Below are positions 24,003 through 31,647 of a stretch of DNA of 34,147 bases, in pieces. The stretch spans positions 1 to 34,147 of the forward strand of contig JAETNT010000044.1 in assembly GCA_021772025.1 (NCBI GenBank), given 5' to 3'. Both the position numbers and the translations under genes were made by a program. The notes below the pieces were generated by a model that worked only from the letters and a program-made list of their open reading frames with translations, was not told the DNA's origin and searched no databases. This DNA comes from Enterocloster bolteae. GTDB lineage: Bacteria > Bacillota > Clostridia > Lachnospirales > Lachnospiraceae. Position 1 is the first letter of the stretch. Each line of letters opens with the position of its first letter.

Positions 24003-24320
24003 ATGAACAGGTTTGACAGAGACAGATTCGATGCAATGGGAAAAGAGGCATTAAGCCGTGTAGAAGAATTGATGAACTCCAGCAGGATCAATGAACTGCT
24101 TCACAAAAGAGAGGAAGATGAGAAGAAGAAAAACTGCATCCTTTGGGTGCTGGCCATCATCGGCGCAGTAGCAGCCGTGGCAGGTATCGCATATGCAGTG
24201 TACCGCTTCTTTACACCAGATTATCTGGAAGATTTTGAAGACGACTTTGACGATGATTTTGACGATGACTTCTTTGAAGATGAGGAGCCGGAGGAGAAAA
24301 AGACTGAGAAGTCCGAATAG
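24003..24320 (+). CDS. Small single-pass membrane protein with acidic tail
   Basis: A 105-residue protein of unknown function. A charged amphipathic N-terminus (about 1-44, ending HKREEDEKKK) is followed by one transmembrane helix, ILWVLAIIGAVAAVAGIAYAVYRFF (about 47-71). A very acidic tail made of repeated DDFDDDF units (about 76-95) ends EEKKTEKSE. The open frame extends to a TTG at 23976, but ATG 24003 is preferred, with AAAGGA about 11 bases upstream. Nothing in the sequence indicates a catalytic role. The acidic tail could bind cations or a basic partner (inference). A terminator follows. Confidence 0.82.
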   Translation: MNRFDRDRFDAMGKEALSRVEELMNSSRINELLHKREEDEKKKNCILWVLAIIGAVAAVAGIAYAVYRFFTPDYLEDFEDDFDDDFDDDFFEDEEPEEKKTEKSE

Positions 24321-24338
24321 AGATTATGGATTTAGGAG

Positions 24339-24369
24339 GGACCGTCGCTTGGGTGACGGTCCTTTCTTT
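24339..24369 (+). terminator. Rho-independent terminator
   Basis: GGACCGTC and GACGGTCC form an eight-base-pair stem with an eight-base loop (GCTTGGGT), followed by TTTCTTT. It ends the small membrane protein transcript. Confidence 0.85.
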
Positions 24370-24458
24370 GAAGGTAGGGAGGCATATGGCGCATTTGGGG
24401 GCTGGTTTGGAAGTGGGGTGTTTTTGGTGGGTGGGTGGTGGGTTTGGAAGTGCTAAAA

Positions 24459-24628
24459 GTGTTTAAAGTGCTTAAATGCCTGAATGTTAAAAATGCCTGA
24501 ATGTTAAAAATGCCTGAATGTTAAAAATGCTTGAATGTTAAAAATGCTTAAATACCTAAAATGCTTAAATACCTAAAATGCTTGCATACCTAAAATGACT
24601 ACATGCCTAAAATGCTTGCATCCCTGAA
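24459..24628. repeat. 17-bp tandem repeat array (10 units)
   Basis: Ten contiguous 17-base units run without a break. Units at 24476, 24493 and 24510 are identical (ATGCCTGAATGTTAAAA). Later units drift stepwise to ATGCTTAAATACCTAAA (24544 and 24561, identical) and then to versions with GCAT. The array enters the 3' end of the minus-strand ferredoxin gene and encodes its last residues and stop. A G-rich stretch precedes it (24426-24442). Confidence 0.9.
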
Positions 24629-25377
24629 ATGATTTCCTTAATCGTGACATCTGGATGTTTATACCGATTCCTCTTTTGGGTGGCCGATTTCCACTGGATT
24701 GCTTTTTGTGGACAGCAGTTGATGCATGCAACGCAGTGTTCACATTGATGCCGGAATTCCAATAATCCATTTTTTAAGATAATATTGTGGTTAGGGCATA
24801 TGTTTTGGCAGATGCCGCATTGTATACATGTATCGTCAACATGGAATCCCTGGTCATGGTTGACCTTCACATCTGTATATATCCGGTAGAACAATTTATC
24901 CAGGACAGAATCATGAAAGGGTGCATTACAGATTCCCGCAGCAATTTCATCGGCAGCCAATTCAGCCAGTCCGGCTGCTTCCCTTAACCTTTTTTCTGCA
25001 AGATGGACCCTTGGATTATATTCCTCCACGAAATTGGCCACAGCCTTGATTTCCCTGCCATAATTCAGTTTCAATCCCTTGTTTACTAAGAGTCTGTCCA
25101 CCTGCCCCAATACACCCCCGTGCAGTTCTCCGTAAGTGGGTACTGCAAACATGTAGGGGGAATCCTGGCTTACGCGCAGCTTATCTATGAATTCCCCCAC
25201 TGTCCTGGGAACACCCCAGAAATACGTTGGGAATACCAGCCCTATTTTATCTGCCGTGCAGAGAACTCCTTTATTTTTTGTCATGGGCAGCATATCTGCC
25301 CCCAGCGACTGCGATATGATTGCGGCTGTCTTCAGACTGTTCCCGGTTGCTGAAAAATAGTAAATAACTGTTTTCAT
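24607..25377 (-). CDS. EFR1-family ferredoxin (flavodoxin domain plus two 4Fe-4S clusters)
   Basis: A 256-residue redox protein. The N-terminal flavodoxin-like domain starts with KTVIYYFSATGNSLKTA, the FMN phosphate-binding loop (about residues 2-18), then VFPTYFWGVPRTVGEFI. The C-terminal dicluster ferredoxin part has C-x2-C-x2-C-x3-CP twice: CIQCGICQNICP (about 185-196) and CEHCVACINCCP (about 212-223). It probably moves electrons between FMN and an unidentified partner. The start at 25377 has AAAGGAG upstream, so the longer open frame to 25602 is not used. The last residues (after about 248) are encoded inside the 17-bp repeat array. It is divergent from an HxlR regulator that likely controls it. 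Confidence 0.93.
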   Translation of the reverse strand: MKTVIYYFSATGNSLKTAAIISQSLGADMLPMTKNKGVLCTADKIGLVFPTYFWGVPRTVGEFIDKLRVSQDSPYMFAVPTYGELHGGVLGQVDRLLVNKGLKLNYGREIKAVANFVEEYNPRVHLAEKRLREAAGLAELAADEIAAGICNAPFHDSVLDKLFYRIYTDVKVNHDQGFHVDDTCIQCGICQNICPNHNIILKNGLLEFRHQCEHCVACINCCPQKAIQWKSATQKRNRYKHPDVTIKEIISGMQAF

Positions 25378-25488
25378 ATAGGTTCTCCTTTTTCTATACA
25401 GGTTGTTTTTAACAATTCCATACCATGAACTAACCTGATTATAACATGGTACACTGAAAATAAAAGTACTTAATTTTTTTGATGTACA

Positions 25489-25517
25489 TTGTTTTGTTGT
25501 AGTATTAGCTGTATAAT
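25489..25517 (+). promoter_or_regulatory. Promoter of the HxlR gene, with possible operator
   Basis: TTGTTT, a 17-base spacer and a perfect TATAAT. In the 163-base divergent region upstream, GTAC occurs three times (near 25449, 25466 and 25484), one as AAGTACTT, a palindrome. This is a candidate site for the regulator. Confidence 0.75.
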
Positions 25518-25540
25518 TAACCTGGAATGAGGTGATATGG

Positions 25541-25870
25541 ATGAGAAAAGAAGCGGTTGTACCTGAACGCTGCCAAACAATTGCTGTGATGCAAAGAATC
25601 ATTGGAGGAAAGTGGAAGCTGGAAATCCTGTATTATATTGGTTTTGAAAATGTCCACCGTTTTGGCGGGCTGCGCCGCCACATAGGAGGGATTTCCGAGT
25701 CATCACTGACCACGCAGCTGCGCGAACTGGAAGCGGATGGATTTATCCACCGGCATGATTATAAAGAAATCCCGCCCAAAGTAGAGTATTCCCTGACCGA
25801 ACTTGGGAAAAGCTTTATGCCGGTAATGGAATATCTGAAGGCCTGGGGAGAGGAAAATTTAGGAAAATGA
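25541..25870 (+). CDS. HxlR-family winged-helix transcriptional regulator
   Basis: A 109-residue MarR-like regulator of the HxlR family. It shows CQTIAVMQRIIGGKWKLEILYYI (family signature with GGKW-x-x-x-IL), FGGLRRHIGGISESSLTTQLRELEADGFI (recognition helix) and the wing HDYKEIPPKVEYSLTELGKS. Start 25541 has GAGGTG seven bases upstream; a GTG at 25532 is less likely. The N-terminal cysteine (CQTIAV, about residue 10) matches the position of redox- or aldehyde-sensing Cys in HxlR/HypR proteins. It is divergent from the EFR1 ferredoxin gene, its likely target. Confidence 0.93.
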   Translation: MRKEAVVPERCQTIAVMQRIIGGKWKLEILYYIGFENVHRFGGLRRHIGGISESSLTTQLRELEADGFIHRHDYKEIPPKVEYSLTELGKSFMPVMEYLKAWGEENLGK

Positions 25871-26081
25871 CAGTTACAAGGAAGGTTCTGTTGATTATAG
25901 GGCCTTTTCTTTGGGCTTTCCTGTCATGTGGGTGATTTTGTACGAGGAACCGGGACTCAGTATGGATGGGATGGGGAATGGATGGTGCGGCAATGAGTGC
26001 AGCAGTGGGGTGGAAGTGTATGTAGCGATGGGTGCGGAAGCATATACGCAATGAGTGGGGCAGCAGGCCGGATATGATAAC
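25871..26081. other. Intergenic region after the HxlR gene
   Basis: No gene is seen. A purine-rich stretch (about 25960-26070) contains loosely repeated ATGGATGGGATGG-like and GAGTG-x-GGCAGCAG-like words with no clear period. No confident terminator was found. Confidence 0.4.
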
Positions 26082-26110
26082 TTGATGTGTTTTTAAGGAC
26101 ATGATATAAT
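26082..26110 (+). promoter_or_regulatory. Promoter of the rRNA methyltransferase gene
   Basis: TTGATG, a 17-base spacer and a perfect TATAAT (26105-26110). The transcript would start near 26117, so an in-frame ATG there would be leaderless. This supports translation from ATG 26180. Confidence 0.8.
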
Positions 26111-26179
26111 GAGACGATGAAAAAATGGAAGACGCAAGTGATAGAGCAGGAGAATTATAACAGAAACGGAGATAACGGA

Positions 26180-27565
26180 ATGAAAAAAGGCGAGATTTAT
26201 GAAGGAATTGTGGAAAAGATAGATTTTCCTAATAAAGGAATCCTTATGATAGATGGGGAACGTGTGGTGGTGAAAAATGCAGTTCCGGGGCAGAAAATCC
26301 AATGTGTGATTACAAAGAGGAGGAAAGGTAAATCCGAGGCAAGGGTGTTGGAAGTTTTGGAGCGTTCACCTCTTGAATTGCCAGAACACGCATGTCCTCA
26401 TTTTGGTCTGTGCGGAGGCTGCATTTACCAGAGCCTTCCTTATGAAGCACAGCTGAAAATCAAGGAAGGCCAGGTGAAATCACTCTTAGACAACGTAGTG
26501 GAACCAGGCAGCTATGAGTTTATGGGAATCAAGGCCAGCCCGCTGGAAAAGGGATACCGCAACAAGATGGAATTTTCCTTTGGGGATGAGGTAAAGGACG
26601 GGCCGCTGGCCCTGGGAATGCACAGGCGGGGAAGTTTTTATGATATTGTCACAACACCGGACTGCCAGATTGTGCACCCGGACTTTTGCCGGATCCTGGT
26701 GGCTACAAAGGAATACTTTGAGGAACTTGGGACTGCATTTTATAAGAAATTGCAGCACAAGGGGTATCTCCGTCATCTGCTGGTGCGCAGGGCCGTAAAG
26801 ACAGGCGAAATCTTGGTGGACCTGGTTACCAGCACCCAGAGAGAGTATTTGGGCGGCAGGGATGAGGCGGCTGTGTTATCTGAGTGGAAGGAACGTCTGC
26901 TGTCCTTGCCTGTTGACGGGAAGTTTGCGGGAATCCTTCACACGGAGAATGACTCCCTGGCCGATGTGGTACAGAGTGATGCAACCCATATTCTTTATGG
27001 ACAGGACTATTTTAATGAGGAACTGTTGGGACTTCGGTTCAGGATTTCCCCATTTTCCTTTTTCCAGACCAACTCCATGGGGGCGGAGGTGCTGTATGAC
27101 ACGGCCCGCGGTTTTGTAGGGGAGACAAAGGATAAGGTAGTGTTTGACCTTTACAGCGGCACAGGCACCATTGCCCAGATACTGTCGCCTGTGGCTAAAA
27201 AAGTGGTGGGAGTGGAAATCGTTGAGGAAGCGGTAGAAGCAGCAAAGGTGAATGCCGGACTCAACGGGCTGGATAACTGTGAATTTGTGGCAGGGGATGT
27301 GCTGAAGGTGATTGACGGCCTGAAGGATAAGCCGGATTTGATTGTGGTGGACCCGCCAAGGGATGGAATCCATCCAAAGGCATTGGGAAAGATAATTGAA
27401 TTTGGGGTGGACCGGATTGTATATATTTCATGTAAGCCTACCAGCCTGGTCAGGGATTTGGTGGTGCTGCAGGAGAAAGGATACCGGGTGGAGAAGGGGT
27501 GCGCGGTGGATATGTTTCCTGGGACGGGGAATGTGGAGACAGTCTGTCTTTTAAAGAAAATATAA
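26180..27565 (+). CDS. rlmD: 23S rRNA (uracil-5-)-methyltransferase, RlmD/RlmCD family
   Basis: A 461-residue SAM-dependent enzyme that makes 5-methyluridine in 23S rRNA. An N-terminal TRAM/OB domain (about 1-58) is followed by iron-sulfur cysteines CPHFGLCGGC (about 72-81). The catalytic domain has FFQTNSMGAEVLYDTA, SAM motif I DLYSGTGTIAQIL, ASP motif VVDPPRDGIHPKAL, and YISCKPTSLVRDL with the nucleophilic Cys (about 420). It ends in DMFPGTGNVETVCLL. All key residues are present. The upstream GGAG lies nine bases before ATG 26180; the longer frame from 26117 starts at the predicted transcription start. Firmicute members can act on two uridines (RlmCD), which sequence alone cannot decide. 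Confidence 0.93.
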   Translation: MKKGEIYEGIVEKIDFPNKGILMIDGERVVVKNAVPGQKIQCVITKRRKGKSEARVLEVLERSPLELPEHACPHFGLCGGCIYQSLPYEAQLKIKEGQVKSLLDNVVEPGSYEFMGIKASPLEKGYRNKMEFSFGDEVKDGPLALGMHRRGSFYDIVTTPDCQIVHPDFCRILVATKEYFEELGTAFYKKLQHKGYLRHLLVRRAVKTGEILVDLVTSTQREYLGGRDEAAVLSEWKERLLSLPVDGKFAGILHTENDSLADVVQSDATHILYGQDYFNEELLGLRFRISPFSFFQTNSMGAEVLYDTARGFVGETKDKVVFDLYSGTGTIAQILSPVAKKVVGVEIVEEAVEAAKVNAGLNGLDNCEFVAGDVLKVIDGLKDKPDLIVVDPPRDGIHPKALGKIIEFGVDRIVYISCKPTSLVRDLVVLQEKGYRVEKGCAVDMFPGTGNVETVCLLKKI

Positions 27566-27652
27566 ATGGATAATAAGATATATTAACCTCAAACTGGTGA
27601 ATACTTTTTAAAACAGCTAGATGAAATATAATGGTGATTTTGAGAAAAGGGT

Positions 27653-27682
27653 TTGTAAAGAGCGGATTGTGATTTAGATAAT
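27653..27682 (+). promoter_or_regulatory. Possible promoter of the RhuM-family gene
   Basis: TTGTAA, an 18-base spacer and GATAAT (27677-27682), about 57 bases before the start codon. Confidence 0.45.
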
Positions 27683-27738
27683 GTGATTACGCATTTAAAT
27701 TATAGGTTGAGAGAACTATTTATTGAGGAAAAGAAATT

Positions 27739-28782
27739 ATGACAAACAAGAAGAAAGAGATTACAATACACTGCTCAGCCGCAGAGTATTTAACATATGT
27801 AGCATCTACAGGTAGTAACTCAGATAGTTTTGAGATGCGCTATGAAGACGAGAACATTTGGCTGACGCAGAAAATGATGGCAACCTTATATGATGTTTCT
27901 GTATCGGCAATCAATCAGCACCTTAAAAGGATATTTGAAGATAATGAGCTGGTAGAGGAATCAGTTATTAAGAAATACTTAATAACTGCCTCGGATGGTA
28001 AATCCTACAGTACGAAACATTATAACTTACAGGCAATCATTGCCGTTGGCTTTAAAGTGAACAACGACCGCGCCGTAAGATTCCGCAAATGGGCTGGTCA
28101 GATTGTAAAGGATTATACAATTCAAGGATGGACGATGGACAAAGAGCGCCTGAAAAAAGGGCATATGTTCACCGATGAATACTTTGAACGTCAGCTTGAA
28201 AATATTCGTGAGATACGCCTGTCCGAGCGAAAATTTTATCAGAAGGTTACAGATCTCTATGCCACAGCGTTTGATTACGACAAAGATGCCAAGACTACCC
28301 GGCAGTTTTTCAAAATGGTACAGAATAAGATGCATTGGGCCGTACATCGGCATACAGCAGCGGAATTGATTGTAGAGCGTGCAAATGCCGAAAAAGAACA
28401 TATGGGCCTGACAACGTGGGAATCAGCGCCAGATGGGAAAATTGTCAAAGCAGATGTTACTGTTGCTAAGAATTATCTGAGCGAAAAGGAAATGTCCTAT
28501 TTACAGAGAATCGTTTCACTATATCTCGACTATGCGGAGTTACAGGCGGAACGAAGAATACCGATGAGTATGGAGGATTGGGCAAAGCGCCTTGACGGAT
28601 TCCTGGAGTTTAATGGAAATGAACTTCTTATGGGGCCGGGAAAAGTCAGTGCAGAGCAGGCAAAGCTTCATGCAGAGACGGAGTTTGAAAAATATCGCAT
28701 TGTTCAGGATTGCTTATTTATGTCAGACTATGATAAGTATTTGTTAGAATTAGAACATCAAGCGGACCAAAGTGACATGTAA
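27739..28782 (+). CDS. RhuM-family protein
   Basis: A 347-residue member of the RhuM family (named for a Salmonella SPI-3 gene). Family marks are IWLTQKMMATLYDVSVSAINQHLKRIFEDNEL (a helix-turn-helix-like segment, about residues 40-71), the YNLQAIIAVGFKVNNDRAVRFRKWA block (about 95-120) and the C-terminal helical region with WESAPDGKIVKADVTVAKNYLSEKEM. Length is full and no lesion is seen. GAGGAAAAG precedes the ATG. Biochemical function is not known. The family is commonly found beside restriction, toxin-antitoxin and other defence genes, and here it opens the island that holds the Wadjet operon. Confidence 0.9.
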   Translation: MTNKKKEITIHCSAAEYLTYVASTGSNSDSFEMRYEDENIWLTQKMMATLYDVSVSAINQHLKRIFEDNELVEESVIKKYLITASDGKSYSTKHYNLQAIIAVGFKVNNDRAVRFRKWAGQIVKDYTIQGWTMDKERLKKGHMFTDEYFERQLENIREIRLSERKFYQKVTDLYATAFDYDKDAKTTRQFFKMVQNKMHWAVHRHTAAELIVERANAEKEHMGLTTWESAPDGKIVKADVTVAKNYLSEKEMSYLQRIVSLYLDYAELQAERRIPMSMEDWAKRLDGFLEFNGNELLMGPGKVSAEQAKLHAETEFEKYRIVQDCLFMSDYDKYLLELEHQADQSDM

Positions 28783-28928
28783 AAATAATTATACCGTTTC
28801 CGCTTGGGGATAATTATGCCCTCCCGCCATCATTATCATCCACTCAACAAATTGCGAAGTCTGCGTGGAATTGTGTCGAAAATGAGGAAATAGTTTATTG
28901 CTGAAAATAGAAAATGATAGATAAAAAA

Positions 28929-28978
28929 TTTATCACTCATTTGATTACCCATATGTGATATAATTAATGGGTGATAAA
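28929..28978. promoter_or_regulatory. 13-bp inverted repeat around a -10-like element
   Basis: TTTATCACTCATT (28929-28941) and AATGGGTGATAAA (28966-28978) are inverted copies with one mismatch. A TATAAT sequence lies between them at 28959-28964. This looks like the operator/promoter region of the following, now broken, gene. Confidence 0.55.
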
Positions 28979-29015
28979 GAGGGTAATAAAGTTGGCCGTG
29001 CAAGGGAAAGCAAGA

Positions 29016-29183
29016 ATGAGTAATGTAATGGAAGATATTAATGAATTATGCCAATATGATTCAGAATATGAATGGTTTGAGTTTAAAGAAAATTGGTATA
29101 AGCCGGATGAACTGGGAGAATATAAATCTGCTATTTCCAACAACCTATTCACGGGAACGGTATATCAGAATTTGATCTGGTAA
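29016..29183 (+). pseudogene. N-terminal fragment of an AlbA_2/Schlafen-type DNA-binding protein
   Basis: Only the first about 55 residues remain. ELCQYDSEYEWFEFKENWY and DELGEYKSAISN match the start of AlbA_2 (Schlafen-like) domain proteins, which normally continue for 200-400 residues. The frame then passes through unrelated sequence to a stop at 29183. A second short frame, 29194-29304 (36 residues beginning MKFPEKESYLFN), may be another shred of the same or a neighbouring gene. The ATG at 29016 is preceded by AGGGAAAG. The full gene was probably lost by deletion when the Wadjet operon or another element arrived (inference). Confidence 0.6.
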
Positions 29184-29304
29184 GGAAAATCTTATGAAGT
29201 TCCCGGAAAAGGAATCATATTTATTTAATATATTATATGGTTTTATCGAACGGATTGGCCCCAATAAGTCTGGATATTGGAAAGTAGTGAATGTGGATAT
29301 TTAA

Positions 29305-29569
29305 AAAGGGGAAGATTTTTGATGTAATACGGTGCCTATCCACTGCAAGTTTATCGTCCCGTTGCAGCAGAAAGGGTGAGGTGGGGAGGTGATTGAGTCG
29401 AAATCGGTGCATGATTTTAAAAACTGTTCTAGCTGCTTTTGCAGTGTGGATGGCGTCCTGAAATATCTACGGAGAGTGGAGGCTGATAAGGAAATCAAGT
29501 AGAACTTTAATCGGCTACACCGGGACAGAATGATAAAATAAAGAAAAACACGAATGAACTCATGAAAAC
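29305..29569. other. Degenerate region upstream of the Wadjet operon
   Basis: No intact gene. One frame around 29440-29540 reads VDGVLKYLRRVEADKEIK, a stop, then NFNRLHRDRMIK. It looks like coding debris of an unidentified protein. No confident promoter for the jet genes was recognised, though TTGAGT near 29394 with TTAAAA about 18 bases on is possible. Confidence 0.4.
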
Positions 29570-29580
29570 AGGAGGGGGCA

Positions 29581-31005
29581 ATGGTACTGTTTGACAACGC
29601 CGCATATGAGTACTTTTTTAATCCGCTTTGTTGTAAGAATAAAAAAATTTACTATGAATGCATCTTACAACTCATAGAAAAATCAAAATCGATTCCACTT
29701 CTCTACGAGGCAGACGCCAGGGATACGTTAGTTCTCTATTTCAGGAATTGCGCCTATGTAGTTGAGGATGAGGAGAATGGCGGAGAGGCTGAGGCGCATA
29801 TCAGCGGCAGAAAAACGGAGATGGAGAATGCAGGCGCCATTTTAAGATATTTTAGACATTGTGGTTGGCTTTCGGAAAAAGAGATTGGAAGAAACGGAGA
29901 TAATATCGCTACGGTCACGCCCTACTGCCGAAAGATGATTGATTCCATAGAGCGAATTTTCAATCGCGACAGCAGCGCTGTATTGACGAACCATATTTTT
30001 TCAATTTATGATATTTTACATTCTGCTTTTATTGTGGATCATGGAAGAACGCACCGGCCATATTCGAGTATTCTCGTTCCGACGGTGGACAGTGTATCAG
30101 ATTTGAAAAATGAACTTCTCATGCTGAAGGACAGCATCCGCTCTATTATGCGGATGGTCATTAAGATGACGGAGACAAATGAATTAGGACAGTTCATGTT
30201 AAGAGACGAGATAATGGAGTCTTTCTTTCATGACTATTTTTTTATAAAGAAGGATGGTTTGATTCCGGGCTATATTGAAGAAATTGAAAAGATGCTTCGG
30301 AAAATCAGAAAAACAGAAGTCTATGAGAACATGATAAAAGAGTATCAGAGTCTCCATCATGTAGATGAAATCAAAGCTCGGGAGCAGGTGGACGGTCAGC
30401 TTAATCAGGTCAGGAGTTTTATTAATTATGACTATGTCAAAGAGGTGGATTATATTGATAAAAGAATCAACACCTATTACAGCCTTTATTCCACTAGGAT
30501 CCTTATGGTGCTAAGCAATAGCATTAATATGCAGACCTATTTAAACGATCTGCTGATGACAATGAAGGATTATGGCGAGGATGAAAGGAGAGAATTTCTG
30601 GAGAACGTTTCCGGCTGTTTTAATTTGCAGTCCTATAAATATATCGGCAGAAAATCCATCGAGCGGAGGCGGAAGCGAAAACCAAATACGAAGAGTGGGG
30701 CGATTCTTACCAGTTCTTTGACGGAGGAGGATAAAGCAAGGCTTACGAGAGAACTTTTATATGAGTATCCGGATCGGTATGGGGTCAGACAAGCTGCCGG
30801 TTATTTTGATGAATTATTATTAAAGAAAGAAAGCGTCATACCGGATAAAACCATAATTCGGACCAGGGATGACGCTATGATGATGGCCGCTGGCATCATT
30901 TATTCCGGGAGCGGTGAATTTCCCTTTGAAGTGGATTTTTTAGATGGGATTATTGAAACAGAGGTGGCAACCATCAGTAAGATTAGAATAAAAAGGAAAA
31001 GCTAA
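29581..31005 (+). CDS. jetA: Wadjet anti-plasmid system subunit JetA (kleisin-like)
   Basis: A 474-residue protein resembling the Wadjet JetA family (formerly DUF5716). It starts MVLFDNAAYEYFFNPLCCKNKKIYYECI, with an N-terminal winged-helix region (about 1-125), a long central helical part (about 175-330) and a basic stretch RRRKRK near 363. In Wadjet, JetA is the kleisin that links the JetC ATPase dimer with the JetB KITE subunits. The complex extrudes loops of circular plasmid DNA until the JetD nuclease cuts it. AGGAGG lies five bases before the ATG. The stop is immediately followed by the jetB ATG. The subtype is probably III, judged by this JetA family, but this was not verified. Confidence 0.85.
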   Translation: MVLFDNAAYEYFFNPLCCKNKKIYYECILQLIEKSKSIPLLYEADARDTLVLYFRNCAYVVEDEENGGEAEAHISGRKTEMENAGAILRYFRHCGWLSEKEIGRNGDNIATVTPYCRKMIDSIERIFNRDSSAVLTNHIFSIYDILHSAFIVDHGRTHRPYSSILVPTVDSVSDLKNELLMLKDSIRSIMRMVIKMTETNELGQFMLRDEIMESFFHDYFFIKKDGLIPGYIEEIEKMLRKIRKTEVYENMIKEYQSLHHVDEIKAREQVDGQLNQVRSFINYDYVKEVDYIDKRINTYYSLYSTRILMVLSNSINMQTYLNDLLMTMKDYGEDERREFLENVSGCFNLQSYKYIGRKSIERRRKRKPNTKSGAILTSSLTEEDKARLTRELLYEYPDRYGVRQAAGYFDELLLKKESVIPDKTIIRTRDDAMMMAAGIIYSGSGEFPFEVDFLDGIIETEVATISKIRIKRKS

Positions 31006-31647
31006 ATGAGTGATATCAAATTAAATATTTCCATAAAGGAAGAAAACACGATTTGGTTTAAACGCTGCATCCGAAAGCTTCTGGATTCTACCTTTATCGT
31101 GGAGGAGAAGGATGAAAAGCTGTATGCATTTATTTCAAGAGAATCCAATCAGCAGGATATCTCGGACTACCTTCGTATGATTGGGTTTGATGTGCTGGTT
31201 GATACCAATGTGAGAATTGCGATGCTCAAACCTCATGAAGCCGACGAGGAGGCGGTAGGACTAAAACGCGCCAATGTTGTTTCGTTTACCACGGAACAAT
31301 ACCATCTGCTTCTTGTGCTGTGGGAGGTCTATTTGGAGAATCTTGGTTACAGCGACGGGAATCTGGTGCTGCGGGGGGATTTAATTGATAAGATGAAAGC
31401 CTATGAGGTGGATGTGGATAAGACGAAGCTGTCTGCAGCAATGAAGCTGTTTAAAAAGTATAATTTGGTTGACTATGATGTAAAAGATGAATCCGAGGAT
31501 GCGCTGATTACATTATATCCATCTCTGCAGTTCGGCTGGGATATCGCCCAGTTCCAGACGGTAACAGCAGAATACAGGAAGAATGCTCCTGATGGGGCTG
31601 GGGAAGAACCAACGGAGGGTGGCAGAGAGGAAGAGGAGGACGGGTAA
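31006..31647 (+). CDS. jetB: Wadjet subunit JetB (DUF4194, KITE-like)
   Basis: A 213-residue DUF4194-type protein, equivalent to MukE or a KITE subunit. Tandem winged helices are suggested by IWFKRCIRKLLDSTFIVEEKDEKLYAFISRE (about 15-45) and VSFTTEQYHLLLVLWEVYLE (about 92-110), ending in an acidic tail (EEPTEGGREEEEDG). It bridges kleisin and DNA in the complex. It follows jetA with no gap, and its TAA overlaps the jetC start by one base (TAATG), so the three genes are translationally coupled. Confidence 0.85.
   Translation: MSDIKLNISIKEENTIWFKRCIRKLLDSTFIVEEKDEKLYAFISRESNQQDISDYLRMIGFDVLVDTNVRIAMLKPHEADEEAVGLKRANVVSFTTEQYHLLLVLWEVYLENLGYSDGNLVLRGDLIDKMKAYEVDVDKTKLSAAMKLFKKYNLVDYDVKDESEDALITLYPSLQFGWDIAQFQTVTAEYRKNAPDGAGEEPTEGGREEEEDG

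Noticed and set aside
24459..24628. CRISPR-like array or coding repeat
   Set aside because: A period of 17 bases without spacers is neither CRISPR nor codon-periodic.
25378..25602. Long N-terminal extension of the EFR1 ferredoxin
   Set aside because: It would run across the promoter and start of the HxlR gene; MKTVIYYFSATGNS at 25377 is the natural N-terminus with AAAGGAG upstream.
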